This document shows, piece after piece, positions 1 to 5,899 of a DNA stretch of 9,959 nucleotides. The translations under genes were made by a program, and so were the position numbers. The stretch spans positions 1 to 9,959 of the forward strand of contig CAIXZV010000585.1 of the NCBI GenBank assembly GCA_903924005.1. Direction: 5' to 3'. Below the pieces are notes generated by a model. The model made no database searches, was not told the DNA's origin, and saw nothing but the letters and a program-made list of their open reading frames with translations. The stretch is from an uncultured Chloroflexota bacterium. Lineage in GTDB: Bacteria > Chloroflexota > Limnocylindria > Limnocylindrales > CSP1-4. Each line of letters begins with the position of its first letter. Positions within the stretch are counted from its first letter, which is position 1.

Positions 1-206
1 CCGTGGACCTCCAGGAGGCGCGTTGCCGCGGGGGCGGGCGTTGCCGTGGGCGCTGGCGTCGGCGGTATCGGCGTTGCCGTCGGGGCCGGCGTTGGGACGG
101 GCGTGGGCGCCGGCGTCGCGGATGCCCCACCACAGGCGGCGACGAGCATCAGGACGGCCACGGCGCTTGCGGCAGTACGGAGGTGTTTGGACGGGGACGG
201 CGACAT
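1..206 (-). CDS. Putative lipoprotein with Thr/Pro linker, N-terminal part only
   Basis: An open frame starts at ATG 206 and runs off the left edge after 68 codons, so the functional domain is not visible. GAGG at 213-216 lies six bases upstream of the ATG as a ribosome binding site. The N-terminus is a lipoprotein signal peptide: a charged start (MSPSPSKHLR), a hydrophobic core at about residues 11-22, and a lipobox LVAAC with Cys25 as the lipidation site. Residues 30-62 are a low-complexity Thr/Pro/Ala tether of the kind that holds a domain away from the membrane in many Chloroflexota and actinobacterial lipoproteins. After it the sequence becomes ordinary (RLLEVH) just before the edge. It lies on the same strand as the RlpA-like gene, about 100 bases downstream of it. 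The lipoprotein call is fairly firm; the function is unknown. Confidence 0.75.
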   Translation of the reverse strand, partial: MSPSPSKHLRTAASAVAVLMLVAACGGASATPAPTPVPTPAPTATPIPPTPAPTATPAPAATRLLEVH

Positions 207-232
207 CAAGAACCTCGTCTGCGGTTGTAGGA

Positions 233-247
233 CGCGGCGCTGCCGCG
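233..247. other. Small GC-rich hairpin between the RlpA-like and lipoprotein genes
   Basis: CGCGGC (233-238) and GCCGCG (242-247) form a perfect six-base stem with a three-base loop. On the minus strand it lies about 60 bases past the stop of the RlpA-like gene and just before the lipoprotein leader. No T-run follows. It could be a weak terminator or chance in GC-rich DNA. Confidence 0.2.
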
Positions 248-306
248 AGGTTCCCTTCAAACGCCGCTGCGCTCCATCCGGTTCCCCGCCTGCTCTGGGC
301 CAGAGA

Positions 307-912
307 TCACGGATCGGGCCAGACGCCCCAGCGCCAGTTGATGGTGCCCGTGTAGCAGTGGTGCAGCAGGGTGCACAAGCCACCGGACATGTCCCAGGTT
401 CGGCCGTTCACGTACGGCCCGCGATCGATGACGGGCACGGTGATCGTCACCCCGTTGGCCTGGAACGTGACGAGCGTTCCGCAGGGGAGCGTGCGATGCG
501 CCACACCCAGCAGGATCTTCGTGTACTTGAGACCGCAGGCGGTGCGCTTGCCGTAGAACCCGGTGCCGTACCAGCTGATGTTCGAGTCGAACCGCCAGTA
601 GTTCTTGATGTACCGCAGCGCGGGCAGCAGCGGCTGCTGGGCGGCCGGCTTTGCCCAGCTGGTCGTCGGAAGACCCGGCTCGGCCAAGCCTGCATCAGGC
701 CCAAGCCAGCCGGCCGAGCGGATTGCGGGATCGAGTGCGGTTGGGATGGTTGCCTGAGAGGCCGCAACACCGGGGATCGTCACGACGGCGAGTGCCGTCT
801 GGGCGATTGGCCGGGCCTGGCTCGGGGCGCGAGAGCCAACGGGTCCTGGCAGGGCAACCAGGGCGGAGGCAGCCATGAGGGCCGCGACCGCGACGAGGAG
901 TCTGGTTCGCAC
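307..912 (-). CDS. Secreted RlpA-like double-psi beta-barrel protein
   Basis: A 201-residue exported protein starting at GTG 912. Residues 1-22 are a Sec signal peptide (MRTR, then a hydrophobic stretch). Residues 23-110 are a low-complexity, weakly conserved spacer. Residues 112-196 resemble the RlpA-like double-psi beta-barrel: SWYGTGFYGKRTACG, then AHRTLPCGTLV, then VPVIDRGPYVNGRTWD. In RlpA lytic transglycosylases the His of AHRTLP and the Asp of DRGP form the active site; here they are His139 and Asp163, so peptidoglycan cleavage is possible. Four cysteines in the domain (126, 144, 180, 186) suggest two disulfides, fitting a secreted protein. There is no SPOR domain, so it is not a classic septal RlpA. 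The aromatic C-terminus (INWRWGVW) is unusual. No clear Shine-Dalgarno precedes the GTG. The fold is well supported; the activity is inferred. Confidence 0.8.
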   Translation of the reverse strand: MRTRLLVAVAALMAASALVALPGPVGSRAPSQARPIAQTALAVVTIPGVAASQATIPTALDPAIRSAGWLGPDAGLAEPGLPTTSWAKPAAQQPLLPALRYIKNYWRFDSNISWYGTGFYGKRTACGLKYTKILLGVAHRTLPCGTLVTFQANGVTITVPVIDRGPYVNGRTWDMSGGLCTLLHHCYTGTINWRWGVWPDP

Positions 913-981
913 GGTAGGGCGTCAGACTACCCCGTGATGTCAAGCCCGAGCGAAGTTACGGCCCCCCGGGCGTCGGCCGCG

Positions 982-996
982 TAGGCTTTGCGCGTG
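982..996 (+). promoter_or_regulatory. -10 element and leaderless start of the DNA glycosylase gene
   Basis: TAGGCT at 982-987 is followed by exactly six bases and then GTG at 994, so the predicted transcription start is the G of that start codon. This matches the geometry of the arsenic promoter (TACGCT, six bases, ATG 3926). No good -35 hexamer and no Shine-Dalgarno are visible. It favours GTG 994 over TTG 988 as the start. Confidence 0.45.
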
Positions 997-1947
997 ACGA
1001 CCGACGTGTCCGTGAACCTGCCCGACGACGAGCGCCGTCTGGCGTTGGACGTGCCGCTGGACCTTCGACACACGCTTGGCCTGCTGGCCCGCGGCCGAAC
1101 CGACCCGTGTCTGCGGTTTGAGGTGTCTGGTTCCACGTGGCGGGCAACCCGAACGGCTGACGGGCCGGCGACGCTGTTGATTGAGCTTGCTGACGGCGGG
1201 CGGACCGTGCGGGCGCGGGGCTGGGGGCCGGGCGCCAGGGTGGCGCTAGCGGGTCTTGAGGCGCTGCTGGGTCTTGACGACGATCCTGCGGCATTGGTCC
1301 CGCAGCACGAAGCCGTGGCCGCCGCGGTTCGGCAGCTTCGCGGGCTTCGGATTGGGCGGACGGGTGCCGTGCTGGAGGCGCTTGTGCCCGCGATCCTCGA
1401 GCAGAAGATCACCGGAGAAGAGGCACGCCACGTCTACCGCGGGCTGGTCCGCACATTTGGTGCCGATGCGCCGGGGCCGGCCGGGCTTCGGCTACCACCC
1501 GACCCCGCGCTGATGGCCGCGGCGCCGTACTACGCCTATCACCCGCTTGGCCTTGAGCGGCGGCGCGCCGACCTGATCCGCGCAGTCGCACGCGAGTCGC
1601 CACGTCTTGAGCGGCTGGCTGCTGCGGCTGCTGGTCCGGGCGGTGACCCGGCCGCTGCCTACGCGGTGCTGCGCGCGTTCCCCGGCATCGGCCCGTGGAC
1701 CGCGGCCGAGGTTGGTGCGCGGGCCTTTGGCGATCCGGACGCGGTGAGCGTGGGCGACGTCCACATCCCCAACATGGTCTGCTGGGCGCTTGCCGGAGAA
1801 CCCCGAGGCACTGACGAGCGGATGCTCGAGCTCCTCGAGCCGTATCGGGGTCAGCGCGGCCGGGTCATCCGCCTGCTTGAGGCGAGCGGCGCTGCGGCGC
1901 CAAGACGCGGCCCGCGCATGCCCACACGGCGGATTGCCGGGCTGTAG
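994..1947 (+). CDS. AlkA-like DNA-3-methyladenine glycosylase (HhH-GPD family)
   Basis: A monofunctional DNA glycosylase of the helix-hairpin-helix GPD superfamily, which removes alkylated bases such as 3-methyladenine to start base excision repair. I take GTG 994 as the start (317 residues); an in-frame TTG at 988 would add two residues. The first 115 or so residues are a poorly conserved N-terminal domain. The HhH-GPD core begins around AVAAAVRQLRGLRIGR, with the conserved EALVPAILEQKIT. The hairpin is FPGIGPWTA (P230-T236), and the GPD Asp in VSVGDVHIP is Asp255, matching the catalytic Asp of E. coli AlkA. The C-terminal PYRGQRGRVIRLLEASG and basic RRGPRMPTRR tail are typical of high-GC relatives. 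It stands alone, divergent from the RlpA-like gene with an 81-base gap. No Fe-S cysteine cluster is present, arguing against MutY or Nth. Substrate range cannot be read from the sequence. Confidence 0.88.
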   Translation: MTTDVSVNLPDDERRLALDVPLDLRHTLGLLARGRTDPCLRFEVSGSTWRATRTADGPATLLIELADGGRTVRARGWGPGARVALAGLEALLGLDDDPAALVPQHEAVAAAVRQLRGLRIGRTGAVLEALVPAILEQKITGEEARHVYRGLVRTFGADAPGPAGLRLPPDPALMAAAPYYAYHPLGLERRRADLIRAVARESPRLERLAAAAAGPGGDPAAAYAVLRAFPGIGPWTAAEVGARAFGDPDAVSVGDVHIPNMVCWALAGEPRGTDERMLELLEPYRGQRGRVIRLLEASGAAAPRRGPRMPTRRIAGL

Positions 1948-2002
1948 GTCAGCGGGTCGGGGAGTGTCACTTCGAGTGCCACCTGCATGTGCTTCGGGCC
2001 AC

Positions 2003-2042
2003 GCCGAACCAACCAACGGAAGCCCCTGGCGAATGGTTCGGC
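2003..2042. repeat. 9-bp perfect inverted repeat in a convergent intergenic gap
   Basis: GCCGAACCA (2003-2011) and TGGTTCGGC (2034-2042) are perfect reverse complements separated by 22 bases. They lie in the 173-base gap (1948-2120) between the convergent glycosylase and saccharopine-dehydrogenase-like genes, which holds no gene that I can support. It may form a hairpin in both transcripts and help end them. There is no T-run. Confidence 0.4.
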
Positions 2043-2092
2043 TATCTCCGAAGCAGTCCGATTCCTCGGCTGGAGGAACACCCGCGGCCTCT

Positions 2093-2113
2093 CCCGCGCA
2101 CGAGTTGCGCGGG
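2093..2113 (-). terminator. Candidate terminator hairpin after the saccharopine-dehydrogenase-like gene
   Basis: CCCGCGC (2093-2099) and GCGCGGG (2107-2113) make a perfect seven-base, all-GC stem with a seven-base loop. It begins seven bases beyond the stop codon at 2121 on the minus strand. The position fits a terminator, but no U-tract follows, so termination efficiency is uncertain. Confidence 0.4.
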
Positions 2114-2120
2114 CCAGACC

Positions 2121-3338
2121 CTAGGCGACCGGCTCCTCGCGCATCCCCCATGGCGACCCGTAGGCCACCAGCAGATCCAGGAACGGCTTCGGCGTCATCG
2201 TCTCCGGGCCCAGCACGCCAGCCCCTGACCAGACGCCGGTTGCCAGCAGCTCCAGCGCGATCACCGGGTTGATGGCCGTCTGCCAGACCACGGCCTGCGA
2301 GCGGTACTCGCTCCAGGTCCAGTCGCTGTCGGCCACGTGGTACAGGTACACGCTCCGCGGCTTGCCGTCCTTGCCCAGACCCGTCACCAGGGTGCCCGCG
2401 CAGGTCTTTCCGTGCATCCGGTCGCCCAGACCCGCCGGGTCCGGCAGACAGGCTGCCACCACGTCGCGCGGGGAGACCTCGCCGCCCCGGACGCGGACGG
2501 GCGTTGTGGAGTCCAGCCCCAGCGTGTGGAGCACCTTGAGCACGTTGATGAACTCGTCGCCGAGGCCGTACTTAAAGGTCACGCGCTTGGCCTTGATCCA
2601 GCGCGGGATCATCAGGACCTCCTCGTGCTCCACGTTGACGCACTCAACGGGGCCGATGCCGTCGGGGAAGTCAAACACCTCGGGCTCAGAGAACGGCGGC
2701 GTCACGTACCAGCCGCGGCTCGCCTCGTAGATGGCCGGCGGGTTGAGACACTCCTCGATGGTGGTCCAGATGGAGAAGGACGGCGCAAAGTCGTAGCCGT
2801 CCACGGTGAGCGCGGCACCATCTCGGACACCCGCCTCATCAATCTCGCTAAACAGCTCGTCTGCGGCATAGCGCGCAAAGATGTTGGACAGGCCGGGTTC
2901 TACGCCGACACCCACCAGCGCCAGCAGCCCCGCTGCCTCCCAGTCCGCGGCCTTGGCAAACTGCTCATCGCCAAGCTTCAGCCCGGGCAGCGCGTACGGC
3001 TGATCCGGGTGCGGCTTTGAGAGCGACATCGCCATGTCCAGGTACTGCACGCCCGCGGCAAAGCAGGCGTCGAAGATGGGCATGACAAACCGCGGATCCA
3101 CGGCGTTGAGCACGTGGGTGGCGCCGGACTCGCTGATGAGCGTGACCAGCGCGCCCACGTTGGACGCGTCCACCCGGGCGCCCGAGAAGCGCGCGTCGCC
3201 GGCCACCTGGCCGAGGGCGTGCTCAACCCGGGCAGCATCGTAGTCCGCCACGATCATGTGCTCAAAGAAACTGCGCCGCGCCGCAATTGCCACAACGGCG
3301 GTGCCGACGCCGCCAGCGCCGACGAGCAGGATCCGCAT
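2121..3338 (-). CDS. Saccharopine-dehydrogenase-family NAD(P)-binding oxidoreductase
   Basis: A 405-residue cytoplasmic oxidoreductase. The start at ATG 3338 is fixed by GGAGGA at 3346-3351, seven bases upstream, and by the Rossmann fold beginning at once: MRILLVGAGGVGTA with Gly7, Gly9 and Gly12. An acidic residue, Asp32, follows the second strand (HMIVADYD), which in such folds usually favours NAD over NADP (inference). Further family stretches are ATHVLNAVDPRFVMP, QYLDMAMSLS, LVGVGVEPGLSNIFARYAAD, SIWTTIEECLNPP and FDFPDGIGPVECVNVEHEEV. The C-terminal part (about residues 125-370) is the family's catalytic and dimerisation domain. Members act on amino-acid-derived imines, as in saccharopine, lysine or carboxynorspermidine metabolism. 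No lysine or polyamine gene lies nearby, so the substrate cannot be assigned. It is a single-gene unit between a convergent and a divergent neighbour. The family is firm; the reaction is not. Confidence 0.85.
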   Translation of the reverse strand: MRILLVGAGGVGTAVVAIAARRSFFEHMIVADYDAARVEHALGQVAGDARFSGARVDASNVGALVTLISESGATHVLNAVDPRFVMPIFDACFAAGVQYLDMAMSLSKPHPDQPYALPGLKLGDEQFAKAADWEAAGLLALVGVGVEPGLSNIFARYAADELFSEIDEAGVRDGAALTVDGYDFAPSFSIWTTIEECLNPPAIYEASRGWYVTPPFSEPEVFDFPDGIGPVECVNVEHEEVLMIPRWIKAKRVTFKYGLGDEFINVLKVLHTLGLDSTTPVRVRGGEVSPRDVVAACLPDPAGLGDRMHGKTCAGTLVTGLGKDGKPRSVYLYHVADSDWTWSEYRSQAVVWQTAINPVIALELLATGVWSGAGVLGPETMTPKPFLDLLVAYGSPWGMREEPVA

Positions 3339-3524
3339 TCGGGTGTCCTCCGTTTCGCCCGCAACAACGTCACGGTGGTGGGGTTCTGTGTCCGGGGCTG
3401 TCCTCCCCGTGGATGCCGCCATGATGCGGCGCGACCATGGGGGTCTGCCGGCCGATCCCGCGCTGCGCACCTGCCGTCATCGCCGGATCTAGACTCAAGC
3501 CTGCCCCCGGCCGCTGGAGACCCG

Positions 3525-3872
3525 ATGCCGAAGTTTGAGAAGCCCTCGCTCGCAGTTGTCGCCCGCTTTGACGTCGTGGCTGCGCGCCACCCGCAGGCGG
3601 AGCGGCGCCAGATGTTTGGCTATCGCGCGCTGTTCATCGGCGGGAACTACGCGACAGGGCTCTTTGCCGAGACCTGGGTGGTGCGGCTCGCGCCTACGGA
3701 TCTGGCCGAAGCGCTCGCGCTCCCTGACGCCGCGCCATTCTCGCCGATGCCAGGCCGCGCGATGTCAGGCTGGGCGACGCTGCCTGCTGATGTGGTGGCA
3801 GACGACTCGGCGCTGGACGCCTGGCTGACCCGCGCGTTCGCGTTCGCCGCGTCGCTGCCGGCGAAGGGCTAG
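3525..3872 (+). CDS. TfoX/Sxy N-terminal domain protein
   Basis: A 115-residue protein matching the small stand-alone TfoX N-terminal domain family. ATG 3525 is preceded by GGAGA at 3516-3520. Characteristic stretches are MFGYRALFIGGNYATGLF (residues 30-47), WVVRLAPTD (51-59), the PMPGRAMSGWATLP segment (74-87), and a C-terminal helix ending ASLPAKG. TfoX/Sxy is a competence regulator in gamma-proteobacteria, but short single-domain homologues like this one are common in non-competent high-GC bacteria and their role is unknown. The C-terminal TfoX domain is absent. The reading frame is open further upstream, but that extension would overlap the start of the divergent oxidoreductase and is not believable. 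It ends 16 bases before the -35 box of the arsenic promoter and is probably a separate unit. Confidence 0.75.
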   Translation: MPKFEKPSLAVVARFDVVAARHPQAERRQMFGYRALFIGGNYATGLFAETWVVRLAPTDLAEALALPDAAPFSPMPGRAMSGWATLPADVVADDSALDAWLTRAFAFAASLPAKG

Positions 3873-3888
3873 CGCCGCAACAACCCGC

Positions 3889-3919
3889 TTGACCTTCGAG
3901 CCACTCGAAGGTCTACGCT
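3889..3919 (+). promoter_or_regulatory. MerR-type promoter/operator of the arsenic operon
   Basis: -35 TTGACC (3889-3894) and -10 TACGCT (3914-3919) are separated by 19 bases, longer than the usual 17 and diagnostic of MerR-activated promoters, where the regulator untwists the spacer. The dyad is perfect: GACCTTCGAG (3891-3900) and CTCGAAGGTC (3904-3913), centred on 3902 and ending at the last spacer base. Its ACCTT...AAGGT ends resemble known metal-responsive MerR-family operators. The first transcribed base is predicted to be 3926, the A of the start codon, so the mRNA is leaderless. The regulator encoded just downstream would control its own operon. Confidence 0.85.
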
Positions 3920-3925
3920 GGCGGC

Positions 3926-4756
3926 ATGCGCATCGCCGAACTCGCCCGCCGCGTTGGGATTGCCCCGTCTGCCATCCGCTGGTACGAGCAGCACGGCGTG
4001 CTCCCGGCCGCGGACCGGCGCGAGAACGGCTACCGCGAGTACGCCGACAGCGATGTTGCGCGTCTGCGCCTGGTGGTCGCCCTGCGTCGTCTGGGGCTTG
4101 ACCCGGCAGCCGCGGGGAGGCTCGCCGGGCTCTGTCTTGAGCGCGGCGCCATTGACCTGGACCTTGCGCCGCTTCTCGCGGAGCAGCGCACCGCCATCGC
4201 CCGCCAGCGCGACGATCTCGATCGGCTGGAAGGCGAGCTCCTTGACCTTGAACTGACGATTGCGGCCGCCGGCCGCGTGAGGAGGACCGATCCCGTGCCT
4301 GATCCCATCCGCGTGCTGTTTGTCTGCACCCACAACTCGGCTCGCAGCCAGCTGGCCGAAGCGCTGCTTGGCCGATACGGCGGTGCCGATTTCGAGGTGC
4401 ACTCCGCAGGTACCGAGGCGACGCGCGTCAACCCATACGCCATCCGCATCCTCGCGGAGAGCGGCATCGACTGGTCCGGTGGGCGCAGCAAGGTGATCAA
4501 CGAGTTCCTGGGCCAGCAGTTTGACTACGTGATCACCGTCTGCAACCGGGCGCGTGACACGTGCCCTGTGTTCCCGGGCTCCACCAACACCCTGCATTGG
4601 GGTTTGGACGATCCGTCTGACGCGGAAGGGGACGACGAGGCAAAGCTTGCCGCGTTCCGGCGCACGGAAACCGAAGTTGCCGCCCGCCTGCGGCCGTTTA
4701 TCGAGATCGCGCTGCGGGCTGCGGGACGCACACGGCCCGCTACGATCGGGGCATGA
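3926..4756 (+). CDS. arsC: MerR-family regulator fused to thioredoxin-type arsenate reductase ArsC
   Basis: A 276-residue two-domain protein. Residues 1-70 are a MerR winged helix-turn-helix (RIAELARRVGIAPSAIRWYE, then the ENGYREY wing). Residues 80-115 are the dimerisation helix, an antiparallel coiled coil in this family. Residues 127-262 are a low-molecular-weight phosphatase-type ArsC: P-loop VCTHNSAR with nucleophile Cys134 and Arg140, the relay cysteines Cys206 and Cys213 in VCNRARDTCP, and HWGLDDP (224-230) with the acid Asp. This three-cysteine pattern matches thioredoxin-coupled arsenate reductases, which turn arsenate into arsenite. ArsC takes the place of the metal-binding tail of MerR proteins; the only cysteine in the MerR part is Cys70. 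The stop overlaps the permease start by ATGA. AGGAGG plus an in-frame GTG at 4295 could also yield free ArsC. Both domains are firm; the regulatory role is inferred from the operator. Confidence 0.9.
   Translation: MRIAELARRVGIAPSAIRWYEQHGVLPAADRRENGYREYADSDVARLRLVVALRRLGLDPAAAGRLAGLCLERGAIDLDLAPLLAEQRTAIARQRDDLDRLEGELLDLELTIAAAGRVRRTDPVPDPIRVLFVCTHNSARSQLAEALLGRYGGADFEVHSAGTEATRVNPYAIRILAESGIDWSGGRSKVINEFLGQQFDYVITVCNRARDTCPVFPGSTNTLHWGLDDPSDAEGDDEAKLAAFRRTETEVAARLRPFIEIALRAAGRTRPATIGA
4280..4297 (+). promoter_or_regulatory. Internal ribosome binding site and GTG start for free ArsC
   Basis: AGGAGG (4280-4285), a consensus Shine-Dalgarno, is followed by nine bases and GTG at 4295, in frame with the fusion at codon 124. 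The product would be VPDPIRVLFVCTHNSAR onward, 153 residues, close to the size of a stand-alone ArsC. The main start at 3926 has no ribosome binding site, so this is the only strong one in the gene. A TGA in the next frame (4278-4280) overlaps it, as in a usual gene-gene junction. Confidence 0.6.
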
Positions 4757-5856
4757 CAAACGCCGCTTCTGCAACTCCCGCGCAGCCCCCGGCCGGCCGC
4801 CTCAAGCTCCTTGACCGGTACCTGACCGTCTGGATCTTCTCGGCCATGGCGGGCGGCGTGGCGCTGGGGGTCCTGGTGCCGGGTGTGGTGCCGCTGCTGG
4901 ACCGCCTCAGCGTGGGCACCACGTCCATCCCGATTGCCCTGGGCCTGATCCTGATGATGTACCCGCCGCTGGCGAAGGTGCGCTATGAGGAGATTGGCCG
5001 GGTCTTCCGCGACGTGCGGGTGCTGAGCCTCTCGCTGGTGCAGAACTGGGTGGTTGGCCCGCTCCTGATGTTCGCCTTGGCGGTGCTGTTCCTCCGCGAC
5101 CAGCCCGAGTACATGGCTGGGCTCATCCTGATTGGCCTCGCCCGCTGCATCGCCATGGTCATCGTCTGGAACGACCTTGCCCGCGGCGACGCGGACTATT
5201 GCGCGGCGATTGTGGCGTTCAACTCCATCTTCCAGGTGCTCTTCTACTCGGTCTTCGCGTACGTCTTCATCACCGTGCTGCCCACGTGGATTGGCCTGCA
5301 GGGCGTTGTGGTGCAGATCACCGTCCCCCAGATAGCGCAGAGCGTGTTCATCTATTTGGGGATCCCGTTTATCGCCGGGTTCATCACACGCCGGGTGCTG
5401 CTGCGGGCAAAGGGCCGCGAGTGGTACGAGGGCGTCTTCATCCCGCGGATCAGCCCCATGACGCTGATCGCCCTGCTGTTCACCATCGTGGTGATGTTTA
5501 GCCTCAAGGGCGAGAACATCGTGGCGCTGCCACTGGACGTGGTGCGGATCGCCGTGCCGCTGCTGATCTACTTTGTGGTGATGTTCCTGGTCACGTACGT
5601 GATGAGCGTGCGCGCAGGGGCAACGCAGGGCCAGACCACAGCGCTCTCGTTCACGGCGGCATCCAACAACTTTGAACTGGCGATTGCGGTGGCCGTGGCC
5701 ACGTTTGGCATCGGCAGCGGGGCGGCCTTCGCCGCGGTCATCGGCCCGCTCGTGGAGGTGCCGGTGATGATTGCGCTTGTGGGCGTGGCCCTACGGCTGA
5801 GTCGGCGCTTCTATGGATCCGCTGCGGCACCGGCAGGCGTCCCCACCGGCGCCTGA
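4753..5856 (+). CDS. acr3: ACR3-family arsenite efflux permease
   Basis: A 367-residue inner-membrane transporter that expels arsenite, the product of ArsC, using the membrane potential. About ten membrane segments are visible, near residues 27-45, 58-76, 93-113, 121-139, 149-176, 193-212, 235-250, 264-284, 303-325 and 327-349. Family signatures are QNWVVGPLLMF (97-107), GLARCIAMVIVWN (128-140) with the essential membrane Cys132, TAASNNFELAIAVA (301-314), and IGPLVEVPVM (330-339) with the conserved Glu335. These distinguish ACR3 from the unrelated ArsB family. The start ATG overlaps the stop of the MerR-ArsC gene (ATGA at 4753-4756), implying translational coupling and control from the promoter at 3889. 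Length is normal and no damage is seen. It ends 43 bases from the convergent transaldolase gene. Confidence 0.95.
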   Translation: MTNAASATPAQPPAGRLKLLDRYLTVWIFSAMAGGVALGVLVPGVVPLLDRLSVGTTSIPIALGLILMMYPPLAKVRYEEIGRVFRDVRVLSLSLVQNWVVGPLLMFALAVLFLRDQPEYMAGLILIGLARCIAMVIVWNDLARGDADYCAAIVAFNSIFQVLFYSVFAYVFITVLPTWIGLQGVVVQITVPQIAQSVFIYLGIPFIAGFITRRVLLRAKGREWYEGVFIPRISPMTLIALLFTIVVMFSLKGENIVALPLDVVRIAVPLLIYFVVMFLVTYVMSVRAGATQGQTTALSFTAASNNFELAIAVAVATFGIGSGAAFAAVIGPLVEVPVMIALVGVALRLSRRFYGSAAAPAGVPTGA

Positions 5857-5872
5857 TCAGCCCCGCGAACGA

Positions 5873-5892
5873 GAGCCCCCCGAACTGGGCTC
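5873..5892. terminator. Candidate bidirectional terminator between acr3 and tal
   Basis: GAGCCC (5873-5878) and GGGCTC (5887-5892) form a perfect six-base stem with an eight-base loop in the 43-base gap between the convergent arsenic and dehydrogenase operons. The location suits a shared terminator. There is no T-run on either strand, so the call rests on symmetry and position. Confidence 0.4.
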
Positions 5893-5899
5893 CGGCGAG

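Noticed and set aside
1..120. Periodic GC-rich repeat resembling a small tandem array
   Set aside because: The periodicity is explained by Thr/Pro/Ala codons of the lipoprotein linker; the units are irregular and have no CRISPR-like spacers.
938..943. TTGACA on the minus strand as a -35 box for the RlpA-like gene
   Set aside because: A 17-base spacer puts the -10 position at GCCCTA, which is poor and would start transcription inside the gene; the nearer TAGTCT (924-929) is only eight bases away.
46..984. Long plus-strand open frame of 312 codons opposite the RlpA-like and lipoprotein genes
   Set aside because: Its product is Arg/Gly-rich with no recognisable domain, while the minus strand here has a signal peptide, a lipobox and clear RlpA motifs. 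It is an antisense shadow caused by high GC.
2031..2085. tRNA-like look (GGTTCG and CCGATTCC segments) in the intergenic gap
   Set aside because: No seven-base acceptor stem, anticodon arm or correctly spaced T arm can be assembled around these segments.
3339..3470. Upstream extension of the saccharopine-dehydrogenase-like gene to ATG 3470
   Set aside because: The extra 44 residues are low-complexity and precede the Rossmann motif, whereas ATG 3338 has a strong GGAGGA seven bases upstream.
3114..3524. Upstream extension of the TfoX-domain protein to ATG 3114
   Set aside because: The frame is open, but it would run antisense through the start of the divergent oxidoreductase. Homology and a GGAGA site both place the start at 3525.
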